Position numbers and translations under genes: made by a program. A stretch of 34,374 nt of DNA, from contig VEQD01000011.1 of NCBI GenBank assembly GCA_018883385.1, positions 1-34,374 on the forward strand, read 5' to 3'. The stretch comes from Rhodocyclaceae bacterium. Its GTDB lineage: Bacteria; Pseudomonadota; Gammaproteobacteria; Burkholderiales; Rhodocyclaceae. The notes beneath the pieces were generated by a model, which saw only the letters and a list, made by a program, of their open reading frames with translations, was not told where the DNA came from and searched no databases. Positions 16,560 through 25,465 of this stretch are shown here, piece by piece. The stretch's first letter is position 1, and each line of letters begins with the position of its first letter.

Positions 16560-18622
16560 CATTCCAGCGGATCGACCTCGATGCCCCAGCGCACCCCGCC
16601 CGGCGCTGCGCCGCGCGTCATGCCACGGCCTGCGCTAATTTGCGGCAACCAATCATTGAGAAAATTCTGCAACGCAATCCGGCTAGGTGATTCAATCAAC
16701 AACTGCGCACGCTCACGGCCGGCCAGTTTGACCATGCGCATCGGGACCGGATCATAAATAAAGACTTCCGGATGCAAATCGGCCGACACCAGGGACCGGA
16801 TGCGTTTGAGGAATACTAGAACCGTATCTAACTGTTTGGCCTCGGCGCGCACAATGGCTTGTGACGCGTAGGGCGGGAAACCGGCACGCTGCCGTTCGGT
16901 CAGCTCTAACGCCAGGAATGCCGGCACATCGTGTCGTAGCAAACATTGGTAGAGCGGGTGTTCTGGATGTTCGGTCTGCACAATCACGTGCCCCGGATGT
17001 GCCGCACGGCCGGCCCGACCGGCCACTTGCATCAATTGGGCAAACAACCGTTCGGGGGCACGCCAGTCCGCAGCGAACAAACCCGCATCGGCACCGACAA
17101 CGCAGACCCGGGTCAGCGCGGGAAAATCATGGCCTTTCGCCAGCATCTGGGTGCCCACCAGAATATCAACATCGCGCGACCGGATCTTTGCTTCCAACGC
17201 TTCCCATTGTTTACGCGTGGTCGCGACATCACGATCAACGCGCAGTATCCGCGCTTGCGGAAAATGTTTCTGCAATGCTTCTTCTATACGCTGCGTCCCC
17301 CGGCCCAGTGGGCGTAAATCAGCGTTACCGCAATCAGGACACTGCTTGGGAATAGGCGAGGTATCGCCGCAGTGGTGACAACGCAACGTACGATCCAGTC
17401 GATGCACCACGCGATGCGCGGCACAGCGTCGGCAATTTGACACCCAACCGCAGGCCGTACAGGTGAGTACCGGTGCATAACCACGACGGTTGATAAAGAG
17501 CAGACTCTGTTCGCCTGCAGCCAATCCCTGCGCTAACGTGTCAAGCAGCGCCGATGACATCCCTTCGTCCAACGTGAGGCGGCGGGTATCGAGCAAGGTC
17601 ACGGTCGGCAATACGGCATCGGCATGCGCCCGCTCTGGCAAATCCAGACGCTGGTAGCGTCCACTCTGCACGTTCGACCAGCTTTCCGGTGATGGCGTCG
17701 CCGACCCCAACACAATCGGTATTTGCCGTTGTCTTGCGCGCCACACGGCCAGGTCACGCGCGTGATAACGCATGCCTTCCAATTGTTTGTAAGCCGGATC
17801 ATGTTCTTCGTCGACGATGATCAGACCCAGATCGGGCATGGGTGTAAAGACCGCAAGCCGTGTTCCGATCACGATACGAGCCTCACCAGTGAGTGCTGCT
17901 GCAAAGTATCGGGCACGCGCTGCTTCGGTCACCTCACTATGCAGGCTGACTACGGGCGTACTTGAAAAACGTTCCACCACCCGCGCTTCCAGCAAAGGGG
18001 TCAGATTAATTTCGGGAACCAACAAGAGTACCTGCTGGCCGGCGGCCAACACCGCCTCGATCAGGCGCAGATAGACCTCGGTCTTGCCAGAGCCCGTCAC
18101 CCCAAAGAGCAGGTTGGCCGAATACCCCTGCATCCGGGGGAGCAAATCTGAAAGGACGGCTGATTGACCCGTGGTGAGTGCCGGGCGCGATACAACGGCG
18201 TTGGCTTCGATTGATTTGGCCTTAATCGAACGCCGTTTAATGGGGTCGGGTTTGCGCAACCCGGTTGGGATGGCTTGGAGGAGTGCCTCACCGGGTGCGG
18301 CTTGATAATAACTTGCCGCAAATAGACAGAGATCCACCCAATCCTGCGGCACAGGCGGTAGATCACGCAGGATGGTTTCGGCGGACTTCAGTTTTGCCGA
18401 ATCCGGCGCGGAGGAATCGCTTTGATCGTGCAGCGGTAACACCGCCAGAATCAGCCCAACACGCCGACCCGAACCAAAGGGCACGACCACCCGGCACCCC
18501 ACATCGTCGCCGGTGACATCGGCGGGTGCCAGATAGTCAAAACTCGCGGCCAGGGGCGCATCAATCGCAACGCGTAACCGTCGCATAACCCATGGATTTT
18601 CAAGGGCATTCTGTTGCGTCAC
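16556..18622 (-). CDS. priA: Primosomal protein N' (PriA helicase)
   Basis: PriA recognises stalled or collapsed replication forks and reloads the replisome. The protein (about 688 residues) has the N-terminal fork-binding domain (starting RRLRVAIDAPL), Walker A GVTGSGKTEVY, the DEEH box (VDEEHDPAYK), eight zinc-binding cysteines in four pairs (CTAC, CRRC, CHHC, CPDC) inserted in the helicase core, and GRGTQRIEE with the C-terminal helicase motifs. Starts are ambiguous: GTG 18622 has AGGTGG 6 nt upstream and is preferred; GTG 18628 and ATG 18586 are alternatives. The upstream region carries a TATAGT box and three DnaA-box-like sites. The gene is convergent with mak, with a 4-nt overlap. Confidence 0.95.
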   Translation of the reverse strand: MTQQNALENPWVMRRLRVAIDAPLAASFDYLAPADVTGDDVGCRVVVPFGSGRRVGLILAVLPLHDQSDSSAPDSAKLKSAETILRDLPPVPQDWVDLCLFAASYYQAAPGEALLQAIPTGLRKPDPIKRRSIKAKSIEANAVVSRPALTTGQSAVLSDLLPRMQGYSANLLFGVTGSGKTEVYLRLIEAVLAAGQQVLLLVPEINLTPLLEARVVERFSSTPVVSLHSEVTEAARARYFAAALTGEARIVIGTRLAVFTPMPDLGLIIVDEEHDPAYKQLEGMRYHARDLAVWRARQRQIPIVLGSATPSPESWSNVQSGRYQRLDLPERAHADAVLPTVTLLDTRRLTLDEGMSSALLDTLAQGLAAGEQSLLFINRRGYAPVLTCTACGWVSNCRRCAAHRVVHRLDRTLRCHHCGDTSPIPKQCPDCGNADLRPLGRGTQRIEEALQKHFPQARILRVDRDVATTRKQWEALEAKIRSRDVDILVGTQMLAKGHDFPALTRVCVVGADAGLFAADWRAPERLFAQLMQVAGRAGRAAHPGHVIVQTEHPEHPLYQCLLRHDVPAFLALELTERQRAGFPPYASQAIVRAEAKQLDTVLVFLKRIRSLVSADLHPEVFIYDPVPMRMVKLAGRERAQLLIESPSRIALQNFLNDWLPQISAGRGMTRGAAPGGVRWGIEVDPLEC

Positions 18623-18688
18623 CGACACCCACCTGTTAGAGGATATTTCTTACCGGCGTTCTCCGCACAATGTCTTAATCCATTGGTA

Positions 18689-18694
18689 ACTATA
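18689..18694 (-). promoter_or_regulatory. Candidate -10 box of priA
   Basis: The minus strand reads TATAGT, five of six matches to the consensus, about 67 nt before the chosen priA start. No normal -35 hexamer is found at 16-18 nt; that position (about 18712-18717) is instead occupied by DnaA-box-like sequences. Confidence 0.4.
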
Positions 18695-18705
18695 GGAAAA
18701 GTGGG

Positions 18706-18736
18706 TTTTCCACATTGTGGATAACTTTGTGGGTAA
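18706..18736. promoter_or_regulatory. Cluster of three DnaA-box-like sites upstream of priA
   Basis: Within 31 nt there are TTTTCCACA on the plus strand (18706-18714), a perfect consensus TTATCCACA on the minus strand (18716-18724), and TTACCCACA on the minus strand (18728-18736, one mismatch). The first two form an inverted repeat separated by 1 nt; the second and third are spaced 12 nt. They lie in the 200-nt intergenic region between hemE and priA, just upstream of the likely priA -10 box. Confidence 0.55.
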
Positions 18737-18836
18737 ACAACCCGAATCGGGCGTATTGACAGGAGGAAACCAGCCATGGGGCAACCTTGCGCTCAGATTA
18801 TGCCGATGCCATGGTGGCAGGTGTTTTTGGACAGAA

Positions 18837-19910
18837 TCAGCGGCTGGCGCGCATGGCCCGGCCGACCGCGTGCACGGTGTCCACCAGCACTGAAACATGC
18901 TCCGGTGGCGTGAATTGCGAGATGCCATGACCCAGGTTAAAAACATGGCCAGTATTCCCCGCGCCAAAGCTACGCATTACTCTTTCTGCCTCGCGCGCCA
19001 CGGCTTCCGGGCCCGCCCGCAGAATCGTTGGGTCCAGATTGCCCTGAAGCGCCACACGATCACCGACACGCGCGCGTGCTTTACCGATATCAATCGTCCA
19101 ATCCAGACCCAGGCCATCGGCCCCCGTATCGGCCAGTGCTTCCAACCAGAGCCCGCCACCCTTGGTAAAGACGATGGACGGAATACGTTCCCCGTGCCAG
19201 GTCTTGTGTAAGCCCGCCACAATGCGCTTCATGTAGTTCAGTGAGAATTCATGGAAAGCCGACTCGGCCAAGGTGCCACCCCAGGAATCAAAAATCATCA
19301 CGGCCTGCGCACCCGCTTCGATCTGGGCGTTCAGATATTGGATGACCGATTCAGTCGTGACCTCCAGAATCTTGTGCATCAGATCCGGTCGATCATAGAG
19401 CATGGTCTTGATGCGCGCGTAATCATCCGACGCACCGCCTTCGACCATGTAGCAGGCCAGCGTCCAGGGGCTGCCCGAGAAACCAATCAGCGGGACACTG
19501 TTATCCAGCGCTTTACGAATCTCGGCAACCGCGTCGATCACGTAACGCAACTGGTCATGCGGGTCGGGTACACAGAGATTACGAATCTCCCACTCGTCAC
19601 GCAAGGGACGCTCAAACTTCGGGCCTTCGCCTTCGGAAAAATACAATCCGAGACCCATCGCATCCGGTACCGTCAAAATATCCGAAAACAGAATGGCCGC
19701 ATCCAGGTCATAACGCGCTAGTGGTTGCAAGGTGACTTCGCATGCGTAGGCCGGGTTTTTGCAAAGCCCCAGGAAACTTCCGGCGCGCTTGCGCGTCTCA
19801 CGATACTCCGGCAAATAACGACCCGCCTGGCGCATCAGCCATACCGGGGTTGTTTCAGTCGGCTCTTTCAAGAGGGCACGGAGGAACAGATCATTACGAG
19901 GACGACTCAC
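18837..19910 (-). CDS. hemE: Uroporphyrinogen decarboxylase
   Basis: HemE decarboxylates the four acetate chains of uroporphyrinogen III to give coproporphyrinogen III in heme synthesis. From GTG 19910 it has 357 residues, normal for the family. Diagnostic blocks: [15 protein letters not shown] near the N-terminus, [17 protein letters not shown] with the catalytic Asp, [26 protein letters not shown], and C-terminal [18 protein letters not shown] 19910 is preferred over the upstream TTG 19928 because GGAG lies 5 nt before it and the protein then starts [13 protein letters not shown]. It lies 47 nt downstream of ntrX on the same strand and may share its transcript; the intervening AT-rich stretch could also hold its own promoter. 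Confidence 0.95.
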   Translation of the reverse strand: MSRPRNDLFLRALLKEPTETTPVWLMRQAGRYLPEYRETRKRAGSFLGLCKNPAYACEVTLQPLARYDLDAAILFSDILTVPDAMGLGLYFSEGEGPKFERPLRDEWEIRNLCVPDPHDQLRYVIDAVAEIRKALDNSVPLIGFSGSPWTLACYMVEGGASDDYARIKTMLYDRPDLMHKILEVTTESVIQYLNAQIEAGAQAVMIFDSWGGTLAESAFHEFSLNYMKRIVAGLHKTWHGERIPSIVFTKGGGLWLEALADTGADGLGLDWTIDIGKARARVGDRVALQGNLDPTILRAGPEAVAREAERVMRSFGAGNTGHVFNLGHGISQFTPPEHVSVLVDTVHAVGRAMRASR

Positions 19911-19957
19911 AAGAACTCCACTCAGCAAATTTAAATTAATGGGATGGTCAGATGGTT

Positions 19958-21253
19958 TTAGGAACCGCCATTACCCGAGCCGTCTTTACGATCGAGCGCA
20001 ATGCCGAGTTGCTTGAATTTACGATACAGGTGGGTACGCTCAAGACCGCTTTGCTCGGCAACGCGCGTCATATTGCCGTTGCTGCGGGCAATATGGTGCG
20101 CAAGATAGATTCGTTCGAAAGCATCGCGTGCTTCTTTCAGGGGGAGTGCATAGAAAGCCGATAGAGAGCCTTCGGTTTCATCCACACCCACCGCATCGCC
20201 CGAGATCTCTTCAGGCTGTAGCAGGCCATCCACATCCTGGCGACTGATCGTTTCGTCCAGGGCATTCAGCGCCAGATTCTTAAGCGTTCCCAGTAACGAA
20301 CTCCAACCGCCATCGGCACCTGACCACGTCTTCTGGCGGAGCACGTTCAGGGCGTCGGGCGCCATGTAGCGATGAGGAATGTTGCCTTGCTCGCAGAGCA
20401 GGGTGAGAAGCGCAGGCAATAGTTCGGGCATATCGTTGGCAGATTCGGATAGCGAGGGTAGCCCCACCCAGACATCACTGAGTCGTGCCACCAGCGCCGA
20501 ATCAACGCCATTTTCAACAATAACCTCGCTCGGATAGGCACTGGCGACGACCAGCGTCAACCGGTATTTGGATAGCCGTTCAAGCACAAAAACCAGATTC
20601 ATCTGCGCCATACGCCCTGCGCCGTATAGCTCGGGCAGAAACAGGACGCCTCCCGCATTTTGTTCGAGCATTTCTTGGGTAATCGCACGACTCTCCTGCG
20701 AGAGATTCAGCCACGGCGCATGCGGCGCCAATAAGCTACGCGCCCCCACCTCAGCGATCAAACCCTGGGCACCACGTAAAAACAGAATCGGCGAATGCTT
20801 GGCAGATTGCGCAATACGCTGCGCAAATTTCTTGAGTAAGCCAATCTGCAACAGCGAATCAACCGCATAGTGCTGACGTGTTGCCGACGCATCTGGCTTC
20901 AGACATTTTTTTACGGTGGCCAGCAGCTTCTGCAGGGCGATCGGCTTTTCAAGGAAGTCGACTGCACCAATACGCGTTGCTTCTATGGCGGTGTCGATCG
21001 TCCCGTGGCCAGACATCATCACGACCGGCATAGTCAACAGACCATTCGATGACCATTCTTTCAGCAACGATATGCCATCCGCATCCGGCATCCAGATATC
21101 CAACAGCACCAGATCTGGGCGACGATGGCTTCGCAATTCGCGCGCTTTCGTCGCGTTCTCGGCCAACATCACGCTGTGACCTTCGTCCGCCAGAATCTCC
21201 GAGAGCAGTTCGCGGATACCCACTTCGTCATCTACTACCAGTATGTCTGCCAT
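19958..21253 (-). CDS. ntrX: NtrX-like response regulator with degenerate AAA+ domain
   Basis: A 431-residue regulator paired with the NtrY-like kinase directly upstream (1 nt gap). The receiver domain (1-120) is intact: acidic pair Asp8/Asp9, phosphoacceptor Asp52 in LLDIWMP, Lys103 in LEKP. The C-terminal Fis-type helix-turn-helix (about 378-418, [25 protein letters not shown]) is intact. The central region has lost the features of a sigma-54 activator: the Walker A equivalent near 159-169 reads [11 protein letters not shown] with no GK, the GAFTGA loop is absent, and Walker B reads GGVLFLPEL (201-209) with Asp replaced by Pro. It is also shorter than a normal AAA+ domain. It therefore probably cannot hydrolyse ATP or remodel sigma-54 polymerase, and would act as a plain DNA-binding regulator. 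Confidence 0.88.
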   Translation of the reverse strand: MADILVVDDEVGIRELLSEILADEGHSVMLAENATKARELRSHRRPDLVLLDIWMPDADGISLLKEWSSNGLLTMPVVMMSGHGTIDTAIEATRIGAVDFLEKPIALQKLLATVKKCLKPDASATRQHYAVDSLLQIGLLKKFAQRIAQSAKHSPILFLRGAQGLIAEVGARSLLAPHAPWLNLSQESRAITQEMLEQNAGGVLFLPELYGAGRMAQMNLVFVLERLSKYRLTLVVASAYPSEVIVENGVDSALVARLSDVWVGLPSLSESANDMPELLPALLTLLCEQGNIPHRYMAPDALNVLRQKTWSGADGGWSSLLGTLKNLALNALDETISRQDVDGLLQPEEISGDAVGVDETEGSLSAFYALPLKEARDAFERIYLAHHIARSNGNMTRVAEQSGLERTHLYRKFKQLGIALDRKDGSGNGGS

Positions 21254-21254
21254 G

Positions 21255-23417
21255 TCAGGCTCCTACCGACTTCTCAGTGTCATGATTGTTCGATGATGCA
21301 TCTGTTTTAACTGCCTGGAGCACGATACGGATTTCCGCACCACCCTCCGGGCGATTGGCGAGTGAGATTTTCCCACCATGTTCTTCGATAATTTTCTTCA
21401 CAATCGGCAAACCCAGGCCGGTGCCTTTGGGCTTGGTCGTCACGTAGGGTTCAAAGGCATTGGCCATGATCTCCGGCGGGAAACCCGGACCCGAATCTGC
21501 AATGATCAGTTCGACCTGTTGAGAACCCAACTCGCGCGTTATCACGTCGATCTGCAAATCGGCGCGCCCCTCAGTCGCATCTTGCGCGTTGCGAATGAGG
21601 TTATGAATAATCTGTCGTAGCTGTGTTGGATCGCCCTTAACGTTGGGAAGCGCTGCTGCAAGCACGGCACGAATGGGCGTCGGTGAGGCTTCGTACAAGA
21701 CCAATAGTTCGCGCACTAACTCGTTGAGATCCAGCTGTACAAGATTGGCGGGAGGTAACCGCGCATAGTCGCGAAAACTATCGACCATGTGCTTCATGGC
21801 CTGAACCTGATTCACGATGGTACGCGTCGATCGTTGTAGCACCGCCGAATCTTGCTCATTTAATTGCGACGCGAGCTTATGTTCCAGGCGCTCGGCGGCC
21901 AGCTGAATTGGAGTCAGTGGATTTTTGATTTCATGCGCCAATCGGCGCGCCACCTCGCCCCAGGCAGTAGCACGCTGCGCTTTGATGAGTTCGGTGATGT
22001 CATCGAATACGACCACATAACCACCACCGGATTGCTCAGGCAACTCCGATCCGTGCACCATCAACTGTTGCTTACGGCCATCCGGCAGCACACGCTCGAC
22101 CTCGAGCTGCCAGTCGGCATCACCATGCTGCGCAAAGCCATCACGAATCGTCCGCGCCAACTGTTCTTGTCGAGGCCAGGCCTCTAATGGCTCCGAGAGG
22201 AGACCGACCCAATCTTCCTTGAGCAGGGTGTGTGCCGCCCCATTAACCGCTTTCAGAACGAAGCGGCGATCAAAAGCCAGCACCCCGGCGGAGAGGTTAT
22301 CCAGGACTTCTTGCAGGTAGGCACGGGCGCGCTCCAGATCCGCACGGTGCCGCTCGGTTTCCGTATGTGCCTCACGCAATTGATACGTCATACGGTTAAA
22401 CGACTGCGTCAGAATCCCCAACTCATCATTACTCACCACAATCTGTTTTGGTGACAGATCACCGGCGGCCACGGCCTGAGTCCCCTCCGCCAGGATGGTC
22501 AATGGCGCGGTAAAACGGCGCGCCAGAATGAAGGCAGCGGCAAAAGCGGCTGCCAGCGCCAGCAGCAGGGTGAGCGTCAGCGTAATGGCATACAGACGGG
22601 TTAGACCTTCGCGGGCCAGTTCCAACTCACGGTATTCGCGGTAGACCGTTTGGACCGCTTCTGAGTCCGTCGCCAGCTTCTCGGGAACCGGCATCGTTAC
22701 TTCAAGTAACCGGGGGCTATTCTGTCGCTCATCACCGGGCAGCATGACGATCGCCCGTAACACAGGCTGCCCAGTGGCATCGGCCTCGATCGACGAAAAC
22801 GCACCGTCTTTCCGGGCTGCGTCTATTTGGGCTGGCAACGGCGGCACCAACTGTTCACTACGTGTCTCGGACGAACCCAGCACCACAATCCGGTTGCCGA
22901 CAATTTGCAATAGCGCTGTTGTTTGTGCGCCCGTAACTTTTTTGAGCTTATCTAGGACGGGCGGCGCCGCATCATTGCCACGCTGGGCAATCGCCACCGA
23001 AGCATCACGCGTCGTCGCCACCAGCCCCGCCGTGACGCCTTCCAGCGCGTCGCGACCGAGACTTAACCCTGCTTCCAGCGCCTGCTCCACACGCACATCA
23101 AACCAGCTCTCGATACTGCGTGTCACAAACTGGACAGATACCGCGTAAATCAGCGCGCCTGGCACCAGGGCCATGAGCGCCAGCATCAACATGAGGCGAA
23201 ACTTTAATCGGGCGCCGAAAATCTGCTCGCGATGATCCCGCCAGAGTCGGTAGAGCTGTATACCAATCACGGCGGCCATCGCTAAACCGAGCACAACATT
23301 GAGACCTACCAGCCAAAAATAGTGTCGTGCGAAAAAGTCGGTATTAGCCGATGCCTGTGTCAGTAGAAACAGTAACGCTACTGAGACCAACGTCATGATG
23401 AACATCGCCAGGCGCAT
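21255..23417 (-). CDS. ntrY: NtrY-like membrane sensor histidine kinase
   Basis: A 720-residue sensor kinase of the NtrY type. Three N-terminal membrane helices (about 4-20, 32-55, 75-95) are followed by a periplasmic segment, a fourth helix (about 275-298), a HAMP domain, a PAS domain (about 365-475, starting LQEVLDNLSAGVLAFDRRFVLKAVNGAA), a dimerisation/phosphoacceptor domain with ARRLAHEIKNPLTPIQLAAERL near 490, and an ATPase domain with N box RNAQDATEG, G1 DSGPGFPPE and G2 GTGLGLPIVKKIIEEHGG. It should phosphorylate the NtrX-like regulator encoded 1 nt downstream. NtrYX systems are linked to nitrogen, redox or envelope control; the signal here is unknown. The start codon shares a base with the DUF4390 stop (TAATG). 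Confidence 0.93.
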   Translation of the reverse strand: MRLAMFIMTLVSVALLFLLTQASANTDFFARHYFWLVGLNVVLGLAMAAVIGIQLYRLWRDHREQIFGARLKFRLMLMLALMALVPGALIYAVSVQFVTRSIESWFDVRVEQALEAGLSLGRDALEGVTAGLVATTRDASVAIAQRGNDAAPPVLDKLKKVTGAQTTALLQIVGNRIVVLGSSETRSEQLVPPLPAQIDAARKDGAFSSIEADATGQPVLRAIVMLPGDERQNSPRLLEVTMPVPEKLATDSEAVQTVYREYRELELAREGLTRLYAITLTLTLLLALAAAFAAAFILARRFTAPLTILAEGTQAVAAGDLSPKQIVVSNDELGILTQSFNRMTYQLREAHTETERHRADLERARAYLQEVLDNLSAGVLAFDRRFVLKAVNGAAHTLLKEDWVGLLSEPLEAWPRQEQLARTIRDGFAQHGDADWQLEVERVLPDGRKQQLMVHGSELPEQSGGGYVVVFDDITELIKAQRATAWGEVARRLAHEIKNPLTPIQLAAERLEHKLASQLNEQDSAVLQRSTRTIVNQVQAMKHMVDSFRDYARLPPANLVQLDLNELVRELLVLYEASPTPIRAVLAAALPNVKGDPTQLRQIIHNLIRNAQDATEGRADLQIDVITRELGSQQVELIIADSGPGFPPEIMANAFEPYVTTKPKGTGLGLPIVKKIIEEHGGKISLANRPEGGAEIRIVLQAVKTDASSNNHDTEKSVGA

Positions 23418-23998
23418 TATTTGGTTCCGGAGACGGCGGGAACCGTCAGACGATAACTACGCCAGTCACTATCGAGCCGCCAATCCCGATCGCCGAACGA
23501 AACCACCTGGAACGGTTTGGGTAGAAAAGTCGGATCAAGGCGGAACCGGATGGCCACTTCAATGGGATCCCCTGTCTTTGCCTGCTCCGGCGGCAAACGC
23601 CACTCGGCTGGTCGCGCAATATAAGCGACTGCATCTTCCAGCTTCATGAAATTTCGGCCACCCGTGGCGTCGCTGACCCGGTAATTACGCACAAGCGCGT
23701 TGTACGTCAGACGACGATCGACGCGTGCACGATAGACGATTTCATCGATCCAGTACCAGCGTGCGCGCTTAAGCTCGGCTTCCATCTGAAAGACCAGCGG
23801 TATGCCATGATTGACCGCATCGATCAGCGCCGGGGTCAGCGTCAGTGAGAAATTGCCTGTCAGCACGACGGCTTCTTCGTTCTGGACAATCGTCGGTGCC
23901 CGCAATTCTGCGCCCGCTGCAGCTGCGGACAAGCTCTGCACGCTCAGGCATATTGCCAACAAACTGCAGAATATGGTGCGAACGAGGCGCAGACTCAT
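23417..23998 (-). CDS. DUF4390 domain-containing exported protein
   Basis: A 193-residue protein with an N-terminal signal sequence (about residues 1-28, ending SAAAAG) and a DUF4390-type body including ALIDAVNHGIPLVFQMEAELKRARWYW and RNYRVSDATGG. This family is regularly encoded between rsmB and ntrY in betaproteobacteria, as here: its ATG overlaps the rsmB stop (ATGA) and its stop overlaps the ntrY start. Its tight coupling to a membrane sensor kinase suggests it may act in the periplasm with NtrY, but no function has been shown that I know of. Confidence 0.85.
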   Translation of the reverse strand: MSLRLVRTIFCSLLAICLSVQSLSAAAAGAELRAPTIVQNEEAVVLTGNFSLTLTPALIDAVNHGIPLVFQMEAELKRARWYWIDEIVYRARVDRRLTYNALVRNYRVSDATGGRNFMKLEDAVAYIARPAEWRLPPEQAKTGDPIEVAIRFRLDPTFLPKPFQVVSFGDRDWRLDSDWRSYRLTVPAVSGTK

Positions 23999-25416
23999 GC
24001 CGGTACCTTTTGTAGCAGCGCATAGTAAAAACCATCGTGCCGGGCATCCGGTAGCAGATAGGTTTCACTCAGTACCAGTGCATCGGGCATTCGGGCGACG
24101 AAGGCTGCAATCTGCTGGTTGTTTTCCTGCGCGAAAACCGAGCATGTTCCGTAGAGTAACTTGCCGCCCGTTTTAAGGCGTGGCCAGAGCGCATTCAATA
24201 ATTCTCTCTGCGTGCGTGACAAAGCATAAATGTCATCTTCGCGACGCAACCACTTCGCATCAGGATGCCTACCTGCCACACCAGAGCCGGAGCAGGGCGC
24301 ATCGAGCAAAATCACGTCGAAGGGTCGTTTTGCCCACGCGGCGTTCGTTTGCGCAGCGTCAGCACAAATCACCTGGATGCTGCGATCCGCAGGAAAACGC
24401 GCGGGATCCAGTACTCGCTGGAGCGCCGCGCATCGTTCTCGATCGGCTTCCACCGCCGTCAGTTCAATCGCAGCGTGCTCGAGGAGGTGTGCGGCCTTGC
24501 CCCCCGGGGCAGCGCAGGCATCGAGGACGCGCATACCGGGTTGCACGTTCATCAGCTGCGCCGCCTGTTGCGCCCCCAGATCCTGTACCGACACTAGACC
24601 CTCGGCGAACCCAGGCAAACTTTCTGCGGCCTGAGGGTGCGTGAGCAGTATTGCGGTTGGCGCATCGTCGGGTAAGGCGTCTTCAATGGCTACACCAGCA
24701 GCTGACAATTGTTGCCGATATGTGGCCACATCGGTCCTCAGGCAGTTTGCACGCAGACCCATCGGGGGTTTTCGGTTACCGCCGGCAATGATCGTTTGCC
24801 ACTGCGTCGGCCAGTCCGTTTTTAAACGCTGCAACCACCACGCCGGATGTTGATGTTGTGCCTCGTCATCCGCCTTAATCGCGGAGTCCAGTTGCTCACG
24901 TTCGCGCAAAGCGCGGCGTAGGATCGCATTCACAAAACCGCGGTATCGCCCGCCTGATAACGTGGCAGCCGCCTCGACTGCCTGATCCACACCGACATGC
25001 GCTTTTTCAGGATGCATCTCTAGCCAGCACAACGCCACGCGCAGGAGGCTGCGTAACGCATCTTCCGCCGTTGGCCGATCGAGCAGCTTCGACAACGCCA
25101 CATCACCCCGACGATAACGGCGCAAGGTCGCGTAGGTCAGATCGATTGCCTGCGCGCGTACTGCATTGGTCGGTAAATTCTGTAGACGCAGCCTCGCCAG
25201 AACCGCTGTCAGACTGCAACCAAATGCGATGACCTCTGTCACGCAATCGGCGGCGGTCTTGATCGCCCAGGCCAGCGAGTCGGGTTGCAAAGGCAACGGG
25301 GCACGCCGAAATTGAGACTCTTGCGCTTGCTGATGTGACCCCGACGGACGACCGCCCGTGCGGACGCGCGGCGACCGGTTATCGGGTTCTGATCGACTGG
25401 GTGGACGACTCCTCAT
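23995..25416 (-). CDS. rsmB: 16S rRNA (cytosine-967 C5)-methyltransferase
   Basis: RsmB methylates C967 of 16S rRNA with SAM. From ATG 25416 it has 473 residues. The N-terminal NusB-like RNA-binding domain (about 45-190) ends with RGFVNAILRRALRE. The C-terminal Rossmann methyltransferase domain has SAM motif DACAAPGGKAAHLLE near 295, the conserved LDAPCSGSGVAGRHPD, and YGTCSVFAQEN with the catalytic cysteine near 422. The N-terminal 45 residues are Arg/Pro/Ser rich and may be a disordered extension. The frame stays open upstream to 25497, but that would overlap the divergent nuclease start and lacks a ribosome site. It is first in the run rsmB-DUF4390-ntrY-ntrX. Confidence 0.93.
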   Translation of the reverse strand: MRSRPPSRSEPDNRSPRVRTGGRPSGSHQQAQESQFRRAPLPLQPDSLAWAIKTAADCVTEVIAFGCSLTAVLARLRLQNLPTNAVRAQAIDLTYATLRRYRRGDVALSKLLDRPTAEDALRSLLRVALCWLEMHPEKAHVGVDQAVEAAATLSGGRYRGFVNAILRRALREREQLDSAIKADDEAQHQHPAWWLQRLKTDWPTQWQTIIAGGNRKPPMGLRANCLRTDVATYRQQLSAAGVAIEDALPDDAPTAILLTHPQAAESLPGFAEGLVSVQDLGAQQAAQLMNVQPGMRVLDACAAPGGKAAHLLEHAAIELTAVEADRERCAALQRVLDPARFPADRSIQVICADAAQTNAAWAKRPFDVILLDAPCSGSGVAGRHPDAKWLRREDDIYALSRTQRELLNALWPRLKTGGKLLYGTCSVFAQENNQQIAAFVARMPDALVLSETYLLPDARHDGFYYALLQKVPA

Positions 25417-25465
25417 TGATTTGAGTGTAGCATGTTTACAACACCACAAAAGGCCTCTGTGCGGC

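Noticed and set aside
18355-18368. An ops-like GGCGGTAG element that RfaH might use
   Set aside because: It lies inside priA on the strand opposite to transcription and lacks the downstream TG; no long RfaH-type operon follows.
18629-18836. A chromosomal replication origin between hemE and priA
   Set aside because: Only three DnaA-like boxes, no long AT-rich unwinding region, and no dnaA/dnaN nearby; a promoter-control site explains the boxes as well.
18776-18913. A 45-codon plus-strand reading frame with an excellent AGGAGG ribosome site at 18761-18766
   Set aside because: Its second half is antisense to hemE, the predicted peptide resembles no family I know, and composition looks random; TTGACA overlaps the ribosome site without a matching -10. 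Ribosome profiling would be needed to revive it.
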